NCBI GenBank assembly: GCA_037127255.1
Contig: JBANSL010000002.1
Span: forward strand, 5,748,001 to 5,812,000
From: Persicaria tinctoria
Lineage: Eukaryota; Streptophyta; Magnoliopsida; Caryophyllales; Polygonaceae
Length of the DNA stretch: 64,000 bases
Reading direction: 5' to 3'
Positions 45,992-59,299 of the stretch are shown here, piece after piece. The notes under the pieces were generated by a model. It had not been told where the DNA came from. It saw nothing but the letters and a program-made list of their open reading frames with translations, and did no database searches. Both the position numbers and the translations under genes were made by a program. Every line of letters starts with the position of its first letter. The stretch's first letter is position 1.

Positions 45992-46186
45992 AGGATTAGA
46001 AATTTGGTTATGCGTGAGAAGGTAGGAGTGGCCAATATAAAAGATAAAATCTGCTAGTCAAGACTTCGTTGATTTGGACATGTGTAAAGGAGAAATTCTA
46101 GCGAGCTGGTTCGTAGGTGCGACAATCTCGCAAGTGACAATATACAACATAGAAGAGGGCGACCCAAGAAAAGCTGGAGAGAGGTG
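45992..46186 (+). pseudogene. LINE reverse transcriptase C-terminal remnant
   Basis: One plus-strand frame reads RIRNLVMREKVGVANIKDKI, then RLR(stop)FGHV(stop)RRNSSELVRRC and RRGRPKKSWREV. It matches the conserved end of plant non-LTR retrotransposon polyproteins (LRWFGHV..RRGRPKKTW) but has three in-frame stops. It is old and inactive. It lies just past the 3' end of the CCCH gene. Confidence 0.78.
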
Positions 46187-46361
46187 AAAATATTTCAGAT
46201 TTATACAAAACATGAGGTGAAAATTTGAGTCACCAATACAATATAGATATAATATTTGGCTAAGCAAGACGCTGTACACCTTCAACAATAATTAGAATTG
46301 AATTTACAGAGTCCATGTTTCCCTGTAGAATCGAAGAAACTTCCATGTCTACATAGAATTT

Positions 46362-49300
46362 CTACTTGGTCTCAGCATTATCATCACCAGGAGCTATTTC
46401 TCTCGTCTCCTCAAGTGAGAGCCCTTTAGTATTGCCTGAGCTCTCTTCAGCAGATGAGGCTAATTCTGCAGCTGTTGATGATGAACCATAATGGCGCCGC
46501 AAATCTGAAGTGTTGACCGAAGATGAGGCTGAGACATTGTATGCAAACTCCAAAGGAGAGTGATCAAACTTGCAATTTGAACCAAATTTGCAGACACCGT
46601 GGCGGGAGTAAAATGTGCATATTGGTTCTCCCTGTTGAAAAAGGAATGGTATTTTAGATGAAATAAAATAGGGACGTCTGAGTTCAATCAAAAACCTATT
46701 TACCAATTTCCCATGACTTAAAAAGACTGCAGATGAGCAAACAGAAAGGTCTTGAGGCAGAAAAATTGGTCTACTTTTTATCATCCTAGTAAAATCATTG
46801 AACATGAATCATCATGACATTGCCTGGAAGCTCAATCACTGTCAAAATCATGATAAGAAAGCAATAGAAAAACCACCAGAACAAAGAACTTCATCATGTT
46901 TGAAGAACTCACCGGACGTAGTGGTAGGCCCATTGGACTCAAAGGGCAATCTGGAGCTGGAATTAGCCTCTCCTTGGGATGATTGAACTTGCAGATTGTA
47001 CCAAATTTACAATCCCCAGTCTTCATGTAATATTTGCATTCAGGTTGTCCAGGCCTCTCAGGAAAAACATTATCCCTTTGTAATGCATAATACCCTGTTC
47101 GGACAGAACCAGAATGATATCCAGAATATGTCCCTGGAGATGTAGAAATTGCATATTCACTCCGGTGTGAACTTCCGTGTATTGGAGTGTTCCCTCCTGA
47201 ACCTGACTGACCCTACACATGATGAAGAATAAACATACAAGGGGTATAATGACAATGACAATCACTACCAAAAAGCTTTTTCTGCAAAAGTTTGTCAACC
47301 ACGTTTTAAGAATTTCGTTTACAACAAGATGTTAATTCACCTATAGAATACTGATAATGTCATCCGGATGCAGTTCTTTATATCACTAATAGTATAAAGC
47401 AATGCACAATTCAAGTTCAAAGTTCACTTATTATCACATCAGGTATAAAGGCCCAGCAGATGAACCAAGAGGAGAAAGAATACAATACACCTCCAATTTC
47501 TCAAGCAAGTATATAAAAAATTGCCTTCGCGGCTAAATTCAAGGGTTAGTTATTCATAATACTAACAAATGAACCAAAAGGAGAACTTATCATCAGATCA
47601 GGCCATTCAAGACAGCTTCATATCATCATAAATTGTCTGGAAGGTCTTAGAAACTTACCATATAAGCATTCCATCCAGGAACGGAAACCACTCCCTGAGG
47701 TAAAATTACAGGTGAATAACTTGAGGGAGCTTGCCATTGTGGACTAGGCATAATGGGTGTTGACAACTGCCAGTTTGTCATTCCTCCTTGAAACGACGGT
47801 TGAGCAGGAGCTGTTGGAGATTGAACAGGAGGATAGATGGTTGAACCACGAAATGAAGTCAAATTAGTTGGTTGAGGATGATGGAATTTACAGGTACTCC
47901 CAAATTTACATTGCCCGGTTCGCAAATAGTATGCACATTCTTGCTCATTCTGCAGGGAAAAAAGAAGCATTAATTTATACAACATTTTCATTATCATTCA
48001 CTTTACACATAAAAGAGAAGGACACAAAACATTTCACATAAAAAATGTTACAATATTTGCAAAGAACAATGTTTAGGGGCCGGGTGTCACAACCCCATTA
48101 CAAGACAAATTACAAGCTTTATAGAAAATGTGAGCTAAGTATCATATGCCTTCACTGCTGATTCCAAAATCCTACATAATACGACTGCTGGATTTTAGAA
48201 TCAACAGAGGACTGAATGAATATGACACTGAGCTCATATTCTCTGTGAAGGCTGTAAAGTTAAACAGCAATGTTGACACCTCTTGGATACACCCCAGAGG
48301 TTGTGATATTTAAATCAATTTGCCCAATCTATTAATGGGAACCAGCCAGTACCGGGCGAAGTGGATATCCCAATGTGTTCACAGAAACATTTGACGCAGT
48401 CCCAACCTCGTCTTTAGGATGATGAAATTTGCATGTAGCTCCAAATTTGCAGTTGCCTGTCTTCAGATAGTACTGTTGAAAGTTTTTTGAAAAGAGTGAA
48501 GTCATAAACACATCCAAGATGATGTTGCACACATATATGCATATGCACAGTGACACAAATCCAGGATTTGAGGCCTCTGTATACTTCACAGAGGAACATG
48601 CAAGCAGAAATTTGTAAACACAAAAACATGTTGTAGCCAAGGAAAATCATAAGAGCATTTTGTCTTCCCAAAGTGAAGCATCCCTATGTAAAATATAAAC
48701 TAATGTGAAGCTTTTCACTACGGATATCTCACCAAAAAGATACATTTTGATTTTCTGATAGAAGTAACTGAGTTAGGTGATAGAACAGTCTGAGTAGATG
48801 TGAAAATCTTTAGCACATTGTAAGATATTGTAATACAATTTAATCTGCAAAGAATACATATTTTTTAAAAAAAAAAATTAACTCAGTGCAACATTCACAT
48901 AAAGATCAAAGGCAATCTACAAACATATTAACATATTATAATCAGCAGTACTGCAATGTAAAAAGACTAAAGAAGAGATACATGCCTGACATTCAGGTTG
49001 CCCGATTCTTTCTGGATAATATCCCTTCATGCTTGCATAAGGGATGACCTGTGATACAACAAGGTATGTCAAAGGAAACAAAAATATGCACAGAACAAGA
49101 TAGATCACTTATACTGTACTTCACTTCTACAAGCAATGGTTTGGAATTTATTAAATAAGATCATATGCCTCGAAAAAAAAAGTTTGCTAAAAATGAGGAT
49201 TCAATGTGAACATGGTGAAAAAAGAACGAAACAATTCACAGCATAGCTCCGTGTTTCTACAGTATCATATGTGATCATAGTTCTATTCTCTTTAAAAGTT

Positions 49301-49564
49301 TTCATCAAAAGAATATTGTTGGCTAGCAGAATGCTAATGCGAAGTTGCATATAAAAGTGACTAAATTAGAAAATACTATCTCACCAAGTTCCTATTAGGT
49401 GGATGATTGAAGCGACACAAAGAGCCAAATCTACAAAGCCCTGTTCTCAAATAGAATGCACAATCTGGTTCTCCTTCACGCTCTGGATAGGGCCCAGAAG
49501 GGAAAAGACCTGCTTCCTTTGCTTCACTTGATCTGAGATTTGTTGGACGCATTGAATCTGCCAT
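46362..49564 (-). CDS. CCCH zinc-finger protein with five fingers (plant ZFN-like)
   Basis: Six exons, 49385-49564, 48986-49048, 48353-48472, 47659-47949, 46913-47212 and 46362-46631, give 407 aa. Five C-x8-C-x5-C-x3-H fingers are present: [80 protein letters not shown] and [20 protein letters not shown]. They are arranged three plus two around a Pro/Ser/Gln-rich linker, as in plant ZFN-type nuclear nucleic-acid-binding proteins. The tail is acidic. The intron after ECQ begins GC, not GT. A stop just upstream in frame supports Met at 49,564, though an earlier start exon is possible. Confidence 0.9.
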
Positions 49565-50681
49565 CCCGATTTAACATAGCAGATACCAAACCAAGTAAGC
49601 TCTTATTCAAGTAGATCACAAACATAACTGACCTATTTGAACCAATAGTACTTCAACAAGAAATAAGGAAGAAAAGGCAAACACACTTCTTCATTTTTTC
49701 ACGACCCTCTAACAAACCCATCAGCCAGAACGATGATCGCAATGTTTTTTTATGGTAACAGCCAACACTTGGCAGTCGTATTGATGTAACGTGGCCTTAT
49801 GCATGATGTGGTTGTCGATAGTCATCGCACAATCGATTTCCATTTTGACATAAATAAGTGAATTATTATTACACTAAATTTCCTTGATACACCTCTCCTC
49901 CCAACCATAAAAGATACTATAAAGAACTTTCACATCATAAAGGCGTGGTCTTTGTGTACATATTGAGTTAATTTGTAACTTTAAGCATCCTACATTTAAT
50001 CTAATCTAAAAACGAAGAGCAAGGCTGAAAATACCACTTTCCATATGTTCAACATAATGAGAAAGGATTGTTACATCTTAAATAGCGCTACCTCAGAATC
50101 AGATCTGTTCCTTTCACTTCTCCCAAAACAATTTCATAAGTTAAGTATATAGTAGAGGACAACCAAATTCAACATCAATTAGAGGTTTCCACAAGAGATT
50201 GCTTGTGATCAAGCTAACACAAGGATTAAACTGCTCATGAAAGTGGAGAGAGTAAAATCCATCTGCCAATGGAGCAGGGAAATTCTATGATGAACAATGC
50301 AAAATGAATTGATTTGAGTATAATCACAAAACAATTGAGGAAAACAAGCAAATATGCATGTGTTTTTTTCTTTTAAATAAACCATACTACTGTAATAAGT
50401 AACCGAAAAAGGGAACTACATGAAAAAGGAAGACTGAACTGCTTTTTCCCCTTTTCCTTTTTCGACAGTTCGTCATTCTTCGTGCATTCACACTTCTTCC
50501 ATCACAATCTAGTAAATCCGAGCCTCAAAATCAAACAAACAGCAAAAACAACGACGATAAACGCCAGTAGACATCTAACAGTACAGCATTCAACAAAAAT
50601 TACAGTATCCATTATCCAATCAAATAGGATCATCACAAAGGGAAACACGAAATTCGCAGAAATGGAGACTGAGAAGCAAAC

Positions 50682-50990
50682 CTTCCTCCAACGGCCGAGA
50701 AAAAGACGATCCTACAGTAACTGTCGGTCTGGACATCGAAATTCCGGTGACGTCGACGATGTCTATGGTACCTGCATCTCCTAGAACACCAGAATGACCA
50801 ACCGCCCCGACGTCCTCCTCCGATTCCCGTTCCCGCCACCACTACTTAGAACCACCGACACTTGTAGAAAGAGAAACAAAGAAGGCCAAGAGGCGGAGGA
50901 GAGAGAAAGTTGTCGGATTGGTGAGAAAGGAGAGAGAAAGAGAGTACTCGGTCGCTCGATCGTCTCCAGAGACTGTTTTAATGGCGGAGG
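50682..50990 (-). promoter_or_regulatory. Probable non-coding first exon and promoter of the CCCH gene
   Basis: The minus strand reads a CTCTCTTTCTCTCTC-rich leader at 50,880-50,960, GC-rich sequence and then GGAAG|GTTTGC with last exon base 50,682. An intron of about 1.1 kb would link it to the coding exon ending at 49,564. No clean acceptor was found next to that exon, so the link is tentative. Confidence 0.42.
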
Positions 50991-51049
50991 AATGAGGAAT
51001 CAAAACCAACCACCCGCCGGACAAAACCCCCCCCTTCTTCACTTCTCCC

Positions 51050-52230
51050 CTCTTCTTCCCCTTTTTATAATTTCTGTTTTTTGTATACCTTTTTCTTTAA
51101 CATTTGACATGGAATTTTTTATATAAAATAAAGTAGGTGAATATTTTATTCGTTTTTAGTAAATAAATCGTTATATTCATAAATTTAATTAGTGTTTAAA
51201 TAAGTGAATGTATTATATGCATAATCAGACAATAACTTATTTTTGAAGATAGAATAGTACAAATTTTTAGAGAAATTTTGGGATGGATTTACTAAGATTT
51301 TTTTTAATATATATATATATATATAAGCGATAATTTAGGGTGTCAACCACGATTGTACCACCACCCAAGATCAGAATTCCAAGAGACGATCTGGACTCGA
51401 AGGTCAGGTCAAATGAGTGAGTCAATCAGCCGCTTTGTTCGGATTTACTACGAATATAGATAAAGGAAAAAAGTTTAAAAAAGAATGGTACAAACTAAAC
51501 CAATAAAATTGACGGTTGACAAAAGTGTTCCCTACAAAATTTTGTAAAAGTGCACCCACTTGTATAAGTATCACATAGTGTGTCGGTTAGAAAGGAAAGA
51601 CAAAGGGGCCTCAACCGGTTACATATTTAGGGAAGAGGAAGGGCATTGTCAAATATCTTGTCCAACTCCCAAAGGAATGAGGTTACAAGGGCGATTATTT
51701 ATTACAAATTGTCTTGAATTTGTAAATAAAAAACGATCATATATGGTCTTGCCATTAACATGAAAGTGACAAATGGTTCAATCGAAAAGCCTTTTGGTTC
51801 GAATCTCCAATGACCGCTTTCTATTTACCAAAATCAAGAAAAGGGAGAGAGCGTATCAACCATTGTTGAGGACGACTTGAGAGAGTAGAAAAATCGGTTG
51901 TGCTTCATCTTCTCCATGGTATGTGAACACCTCTATATATCCCAATATATTCATGATTTTTTTCCTTATATAAAAAATATATATCATTGATTTTTTCTTT
52001 GTCTATCGATCGATAGATTTATAATTTTTTAGTGACGAGGAAAACACCATTTGGTGGCAAATCCCTAACACGGGACTCAGCTGTAAGAGTCACATACTAG
52101 GTAAACTGGTTTGCATCAACCGACTCGACTCATTGGTAAGAAGCAAGACACACCTTAGATTTTCACATAAGGAAAGGAGCAAATGCAAGGATCAAATCCA
52201 GGACCTCCTTATATTGTTGGATAGATTTAT
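51050..52230. other. Intergenic DNA with SINE-like traces
   Basis: A B-box-like GGTTCGAATCTCC at 51,798 and a reverse B-box-like AGGATCAAATCCAGGACC at about 52,189 suggest worn tRNA-derived SINEs. (AT)n occurs at 51,310-51,325. A 67-codon frame at 51,560 has no recognisable product. Confidence 0.4.
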
Positions 52231-52800
52231 AATTTTTTTTTTGATTAGGTAAAAATTCGAAGGTCAGACAGGCCTGACTCATCGAGAGGCCGACCGAAGT
52301 CGGCAGACAACGAAACCGTCTAATCAGAGCAATCTAAAGCAGAAATCGAAATACAATAGGCGTAATGAACCAAACAGAAATAAGCTCTACAACAAAGGAT
52401 CCTAGAAGATCAACCACCCGAACAGTTGAGGAAGCCACTGAAGAATGCAACCAAGCACCACCGAACAGTAGCACCGTGGGCCAGTAATACAGCAGGACAC
52501 TAACTCATGTGGGTAGTGCAGAGGAACTCCAAGAAAGCTCAATCCCGAATACGGAGTCGCCTTTGAGCGCACCACCACGACCCCAGCCAGACCCGACTAC
52601 AGACTCCACGCCCCCCAACCAAGCAGAAGATCGCCTAAAAACATCGTAAGCAGAGCCGCAAACTGCTCGAAACAAAACGCCAATAAGCTTTCACCTGCAA
52701 AAGTATCGACAAGCCCTTGCAGGATTTTCTCAAACCCTTTCGGGTGGTTATACTCAAAACCCTTTGGGGACTTTTAAAAAAAAACATTCCTCTTTTTTTT
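52231..52800 (-). mobile_element. LINE 3'-tail fragment, antisense
   Basis: A T run at 52,231-52,241 (poly(A) on the minus strand) is followed by GATTAGGTAAAAATTCGAAG, GAGAGGCCGACCGAAGTCGG and CGAAACCGTC. Further in, CTCATGTGGGTAGTGCAGAG and CACCACGACCCCAGCCAGAC parallel the layout at 490-600. No open frame survives. Confidence 0.5.
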
Positions 52801-52823
52801 TATCAAAAAATCCTTGGGTTGCC

Positions 52824-52903
52824 TCGGGCCCAAGGCTATGCCTTGGGCCCGAAGCTCAAGGTATCGGGCCACTTCGGGCCCAAGGAATTACCTTGGGCCC
52901 GAA
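52824..52903. repeat. Two consecutive CGGGCCCAAGG hairpins
   Basis: TCGGGCCCAAGG-CTATG-CCTTGGGCCCGA (52,824-52,852) and TTCGGGCCCAAGG-AATTA-CCTTGGGCCCGAA (52,873-52,903) are perfect stems of 12 and 13 bp with 5-base loops, 20 bases apart. Confidence 0.9.
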
Positions 52904-53461
52904 GCATTGATCTACGCAGGAGGGGAGAGCAACGCCGGCAACAAGACGGAGAGGACAACCCCCGTCATCAGAGCACACCGGTCGAGAACCCAAGGCCAAG
53001 CGATTGGCGAAGAGGAACCACCCAGACCGGACCGGGCAACAGGAACCCACAAACCACCGCTGAGATTTATAATTTTATTAATTAACTAAAATATCAATGT
53101 CTATATAGACATCTAGAGTCTAGACTATCGTTTAGGATGGCTTAATTTAAATTATGATTAAACATTACTTTAATAATTTATTTTGGCAAGATAAAAAATT
53201 TCCAAAATCAATCACACACAACATAAAAGTAGATATAGATTTAGATATAAAGTAGATAAATAGATTGATAGATGATTATTTTTAAACTACAGAACCCAAG
53301 GTAAGACAAAAGGTTAACCGTTCTTTTTTCACGGCTAAGGTAGGGATCGATATGATTGAACCTATACCATAATCTCCTATTAACCTCTCACTTCTCACCA
53401 TTGAGTCACCGGTCACCCCATCAACGCAAATAGACAAATTATTAATACTCCGAGTCTGAGT

Positions 53462-56400
53462 TTAAGAAATGATATCGATATCAGATATATGGGAGTTTGG
53501 CACAGTGTTGCAGCGTTGTGATCGGTTAGAGTATTCCCTTATCAATCTGGAGAAAAACGAATCCTCTCTTTCTAGCAATCTTGATGGTATATCATACTCC
53601 GCAATTCTCCCTGCAACAATTAATAATAATTAAATTAATTAAAGCAAACTTCAGATAAATCCATATTAATTAAGTAAATTTACCTTCACTCAGGACCAAT
53701 ACAAGATCACTGTCTATCACAGTATGAATTCTGTGAGCAATGGTGACAACGGTTCTACCGTCGAACTCTCGGCTGATGACTTTCTGAATGACTGCATCCG
53801 TCGCAGAATCAACCGATGCCGTCGCTTCATCCAAAACCAGTATATTGCTTCTCTTCAGCAACACTCTCCCTAGACAGAACAGCTGCCTTTGTCCAACGCT
53901 CCAATTTTCTCCATTTTCAACCACTATACTCAAATATTATATTAATTGCATTAATTTAATTAATTATGACAGTATAATTAAGTAATTAAATTTAAGATCC
54001 CACCTGTAGAGTCCAGCTTTCCTTCCTTTGCTCGCACTAGATCTCCTAGTTGGCATTTATCTAGTGCCTACATGCAATTAATATATATACAGAGAGTGTA
54101 GATCCTATGTCAGCAAAACTTATTTTATATGTATAAGGAAGAGTTCCGGTGAAACGGAAAATACCAGTATATCTGAATATATTGAAACTAACTTGATTTA
54201 CCTCCCAAATATCAGTATCTGAATACTGTTGCAGTGGATCAAGGTTTGCTCTTACAGTGCCATCAAACATGGTAGGATCCTGAGGGATAATACTCAGCCT
54301 TGACCTCAGATCATGAAGACCGATGTTGCATATGTCCACATCGTCAATTATTATCCTTCCGCTTGTAGGTTCTACTATCCTGAATAGCGCTTGGATTAAC
54401 GTGGATTTTCCACTCCCAGTTCTTCCTACCACGCCAATCTTCTTCCTCCCCGGAAAAGTGCATGTTATGTTCTTTAGAATGGCTGGGAGATGCTCACCAT
54501 ACCGGATCTGCATCAAAATATATTGATGGAAATGACTAACACAAAAACTTGAGTCATTGTGTAGGACCTTCTCATTTCTTTATATTTTGTATGGTTATAT
54601 CACCCACAATCAACGTGGAATGACTATCTTTTAATGCTATTGTAGTCTATCAGTTGTAACTTACTTGTAGATTTTGGAAGCAAATATTTCCTAAAGTTGG
54701 CCAATGACTAGGCAGTCTAGATGAGTCTTGGATGACAAGAGGGGCTTCACTCTTCAACTTGGAGTATTGAAGAATCCTTTCTACTGATATCATTTTGTTC
54801 TCCGCGTTACAGATGTTCCATATGACCGCTGCTTGCAACCTGCTGAGAGTGATCCCATATGTTACTGCTAAACCTGCAATGCCTGCATCATTTCCGAAAC
54901 CATTTAAATATATACTGATGAATTCACCAAGAAATTAAAAAAAAAAAAAAAGATTGGAGTTTGAACTTAATTTGAGTGCTCACTTGGATCTATGATTCCA
55001 TCAGGGAGTGAAACTAGCAGGACCAACGACAAGCCAAACACGAGATTGGCTAGCTGATTTAGTCTGAAAGACAGCCATTCCATGGCTGCTACATTATGAA
55101 ACCATGGCCTTGAGAAGTTGTCAATGAGAACGAGGTTCGTGCTTGTGAACCGCTCCTTCTGATCAAAGGCACGGATGGTGGCTGCACCTGTTAGTGACTC
55201 TGCAAAGTGGTGTAAGATAGGAGCCTTTTGAATCTCTGCTATGCGCGTCAGCTCTCTTGCTGTTGGGATGTAATGTTGCTGCACAGGTGAAACATGATCC
55301 ACTCAAGAGGTAAGGTAAAAAGTAGCCATATGCAGCCTAAAAGGAGGGCATACCTTATACCAAATGCAGATTGCAGTTACTGGAATGAAGATGAGGAATA
55401 CTCCCCATGATACTTGTGACATAACTGCAATGGTCCCGAGAAGCTGGATTGTGGAGGAAGCCGCCCAACCTAATTTGTTCGCCATCTCAAGATCTAATAC
55501 ACTCTGGTCCGAAGATGCCTGTGGTGCAGCAATTTTTCAAGTACTGTCTTTTCATGACTTCCTATAATTTTAACTGATTTAAATAACACTTTATCTTACC
55601 CGGTTCAATATTCTTCCTGTAGGTGTTGAGTCAAAGAAGGACATGGGAGCGCGTAGCACGCAATGCAGTAGGTTGAGAAAGAGCTTCTGCGCGGTCAGAA
55701 GGCCTAGTGTCGCGACAAGTGAAGCTCTGGCCAGCACGCAGAGTGCGCTTCCAACTGAAAGTAGTGTGTATACAAGCAAAACATAGGCCATTCCGGCAAG
55801 AGGGTCAGCGGTGTCTTGGGTGGTAGGAGACGCGGATGCCATCCAGTAGTTGCTGGCTATTTGGAGCAGTTGAAAAGATGACTGTGCCAAGAGTATGAGT
55901 GGCACCAAAATGCGGCTGTGTTTTACAGTGGTTAGATAAGACCAGTAAACATGTTTATCAATGCTCCCTGTCTCCCTCTCTTCATTCTGTATCAACCTGC
56001 CTTCCTTTGCTGTTACTATCTCTTGCGAATCCGAAGCCTGGCTGTCATCGTTAATGTCGTCGGTGTGCTTGTGTTTCTGTAGTGCATTTTGATCATGTGT
56101 TTCCATGTCTTGAGAAGCCCTCTCCTTCATTAGGCCGATTGATTCGAGTGCCTTGTTATGAGCTCCAACCAGGACTTTGAATCCGATGCTTTGTGCCAGA
56201 AGCTCATTGAAGCTTCCTGCTTCTGCAATCCTTCCCTTTTCCATCACCTGTTCACAGAAGATCGATGAAAACATGCAGAAAGAAACCAATTGACAATAAG
56301 AGGAGTAGCCCACTAGCGGGACTTTGGTCTCTTTACCAGAATAAGATGAGCTGCTGGAAGGAATTCGACTTGGTGTGTAACGTAAATTATGGTCTTATCC

Positions 56401-58923
56401 TTGAGAATCCCCATTAGACATTCCTGTAATGATCAATTCATTTCATTCATATCATATCTGATGTGATGGTGAAACCTGAAAGATGGAGTATGATTGAGAA
56501 AAGTAAGTAGTAACCTGAAAGAGGTGTGTTCCAGTGTGTGCGTCAACAGCACTGAAAGGGTCATCGAGCAGATAAATATCGGCATCCTGGTACACTGCAC
56601 GAGCTAGTTGTATCCTCTGCTTCTGGCCACCACTCATGTTTATGCCTCTTTCTCCAATCTCAGTAAGATCACCGGAGGAGAAGAGCTCGAAATCCTTGTC
56701 CAAAGCACAAGCCTTAACTGTCCTGGTGTACCTATCTGCATCATAATCACTCCCAAACAATATGTTCTCCCTTATGTTCCCTGTCAAGATCCACGGGGAT
56801 TGGGGTACGTATGCCTTGGAGCCGCTGATCTTCACCTCCCCCGAGACTTTATAAATCTCTCCGATCATCCCAGAGAGCAGACTCGACTTGCCTGATCCAA
56901 CAGCTCCACATATAGCCACCTTCATCCCCCTTCCAACTTTGAGTTGTATCCCATCAAGAGTAGGAGTTGTTGAATCCGGACACCAGCTAAACCGTCCTCT
57001 ATCAATGTCGATAGCATAAGGAGTCGCGTCTTTTGGTACATTCTCAGTTGCATTCTTGTCTATTTCCTCTTCTTGTAGGTACTTAGCCACCCTATCCACC
57101 GACACCTTAGCTTGAGCCAACACATTAAGCAAGTCAGGCAGGCTAAATATAACATCTTGCAGCATTCGGAAAGTTGCCAATGCAGTTAACACTCTCCCAG
57201 CAGTAAGAGGTATGCCTATAACAAGACACGCCCCGAAGGTTGCCACAGAGATGAACGTCGGTGAGCCCCAGAAGATGAATGCCACTATGGCTCCTAACTT
57301 GAGTGACTTCCATATCCAATCATACTCTAAACTTCTCAGCCTCTCGAGTTTCTGAAGAAACTGATTGTCCCAAGCTTGAAGCTTTATGGACTTGATGCTC
57401 CTAAGAGCCTCTGAAGTGGCTTTCATCCGAGCATCCTTCGCCTCCATGATGTGAGACTGGTAGTTCTTTTCGGTTTTCGTAAGGGGAATGTTACAAGACA
57501 TTACCATCAATGTGGCTGCGAATGCCACCACTGAACCAAGACCCAGGCTTGTGTGTAAAATGTAGATTGCTAACAAGATTTGGATTGGGAACATTGCTAC
57601 TATGTTCAAGTACCAACAGATGTCTGAGATCCTCTGGACGTCGACACTCATGTAGTTGATGATCTCTCCACTGGTGTGCCTCTGCTTGGACTGATTGGAC
57701 AAGAGTAGGCCCTTTTGGTATATGTGAGAGGAAAGGGCAGCTCTAAGGCGAAGGCCTAGCACCCGAGCCCCAAATGCCCATTGCCTTAGAGTTACTGTCT
57801 CCACTACTTTGGCCACAAGGAATCCAACTGCAATCAGGTAGCCTTCCTTGTTGCTCTTGTTGTTCTTCTTTTGTTGCAGGAAGTTGACAAAACCATTCAC
57901 CAAGTAAGGCCCTACATACGAAGCCACAGCACTGATCGTGGCAAGGGCTGCATTCATTGCTGCCCTCTTCCACACAAACAGAAACACCACCTTGTAGATG
58001 GATGGATTGAGTGTGAGGATTTTGTTGAAGGAATGAGAGAGCACCGCGGCTGAGTCTTGGACATCAACATCCGGGATCTGATCCTGTTCAAGGGGCTTCC
58101 TTTTCCCCAAAACAAACAATGGATTCAGCCAGGAGAGGGTTACAAGTTGTGACACAGTGGCTTTTCCATATAAGGACTCCCTTGGCCTTTGCTTAGTTTC
58201 TCCATCTTCATCATCAACTTCAGCTTCGAGTAATAATTGGTCGCGCAAGCTATCAGGAACTACTGGGATTGTTTTGGATCGGATTGCGACAAAGACAAGG
58301 CAGGTGGTTGAGATGAGGCCTACTAGGCTGGCATAGTCCTCAACTGCTAGGTGATCCTTGTCGGAATCGATGACTAGTTGAACAGCAAGAAGAGCTACAT
58401 TCACAGCATGGAGTAAGAAGTTGCAAGCCCACCACCATCTCAGAATTCTAGGGACATTGTTGACATGAATCCTACACCCGAAAATCATAGTGATCAGGCT
58501 GAGGCCCCAGAACAGGACCTGCAACATCTCTGCTACAACAACTACAGCAAGAGGGATCGATAACGAGCATCGATAAGGATCACCTTTCTCCTCAACCACC
58601 ATCACTGACACGAGAGTTAGGTGAACTACAAGAAGCAAAGCCGAGGAAAGAATGGTCATTGACGCGTAGCAATTACTCTTATCCGAATCCATTCCTACTA
58701 GTACTAGTTGTCGTCGTCGGTGTCTCTCTAGCTCTTTATCGTACATTGACAAGATGGCTTCTTTCACTGTGTGGATGAAGAGGATGCCCAAGAATCCCAG
58801 TTGTAGAACAATGGTGAGTTCCTCCCATAGGCAGCCGGACTTGATCAGCTGCTCCCATTCCCATGATGGTGTCTGGGTTGCCATTTTCAGACCTTCAACA
58901 TATATACCAATTAACCAACCCAT
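53462..58923 (-). CDS. ABC transporter, subfamily C (full-length MRP type)
   Basis: Ten exons, 56515-58923, 56337-56423, 55600-56247, 55354-55518, 54984-55278, 54665-54882, 54202-54507, 54004-54067, 53684-53923 and 53462-53610, join in frame to 1,526 aa, a normal ABCC length. Order: N-terminal TMD0 (about 30-220), TMD1 (about 310-600), NBD1 with Walker [10 protein letters not shown] (about 673), signature MSGGQ (about 763) and Walker B YLLDD (about 784), TMD2 (about 925-1230), NBD2 with Walker [10 protein letters not shown] (about 1302), signature SVGQRQ (about 1406) and Walker B ILVLDEA (about 1425). Such proteins pump glutathione conjugates, anthocyanins, folates or chlorophyll catabolites, mostly into the vacuole; the substrate is unknown. 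It resembles the ABCC3/ABCC8 branch. Translation could also start at Met14 (58,884). Confidence 0.95.
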
Positions 58924-58959
58924 GCCATATAAGTTTCAGCCTTTCAACTAATTATATAT

Positions 58960-59170
58960 TGTTGAATTCAAGAAATTGAATGACCAAGTATATAGTTATA
59001 TGTATATATGAGCTAGGCAGTAGGCAACATATATTAAGGATAAAAACAAGTGCACCTGATACAACCAAAATGAGTAAGGCATGCTAGCTAGCTAGCTTGT
59101 ATACTTTTTCTTCTTCTTCTTGAATTGTCTCTGATTCAATATCCGTAAGCCGAGAGAGAGAGAGAGAGGC
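58960..59170 (-). promoter_or_regulatory. ABCC upstream region, partly duplicated at 60,690-60,930
   Basis: AATTCAAGAAATTGAA, AAGGATAAAAACAAGTGCAC and TTCTTGAATTGTCTC occur here and in the same order at 60,690-60,905. GTATCAGGTGCACTTG on the minus strand could be a leader splice donor. No coding sequence lies in either copy. Confidence 0.6.
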
Positions 59171-59299
59171 ATAACTATATATGAATATGATTCAAGAATG
59201 CCGGAGAATGTTGGGGATGCAAGACTGGGAGGTGCAGCTACGTACACAGTATCAGCCGGAAGAAAAACGCCGAAGCCGACTCGATCACTAGCTAACTGG

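Noticed and set aside
50633..50842. 69-codon minus frame as the start exon of the CCCH gene
   Set aside because: Arg/His-rich, low-complexity composition, and no splice path that keeps the frame into the first finger exon was seen.
56608..56895. 95-codon plus-strand frame
   Set aside because: Antisense shadow of ABCC NBD1.
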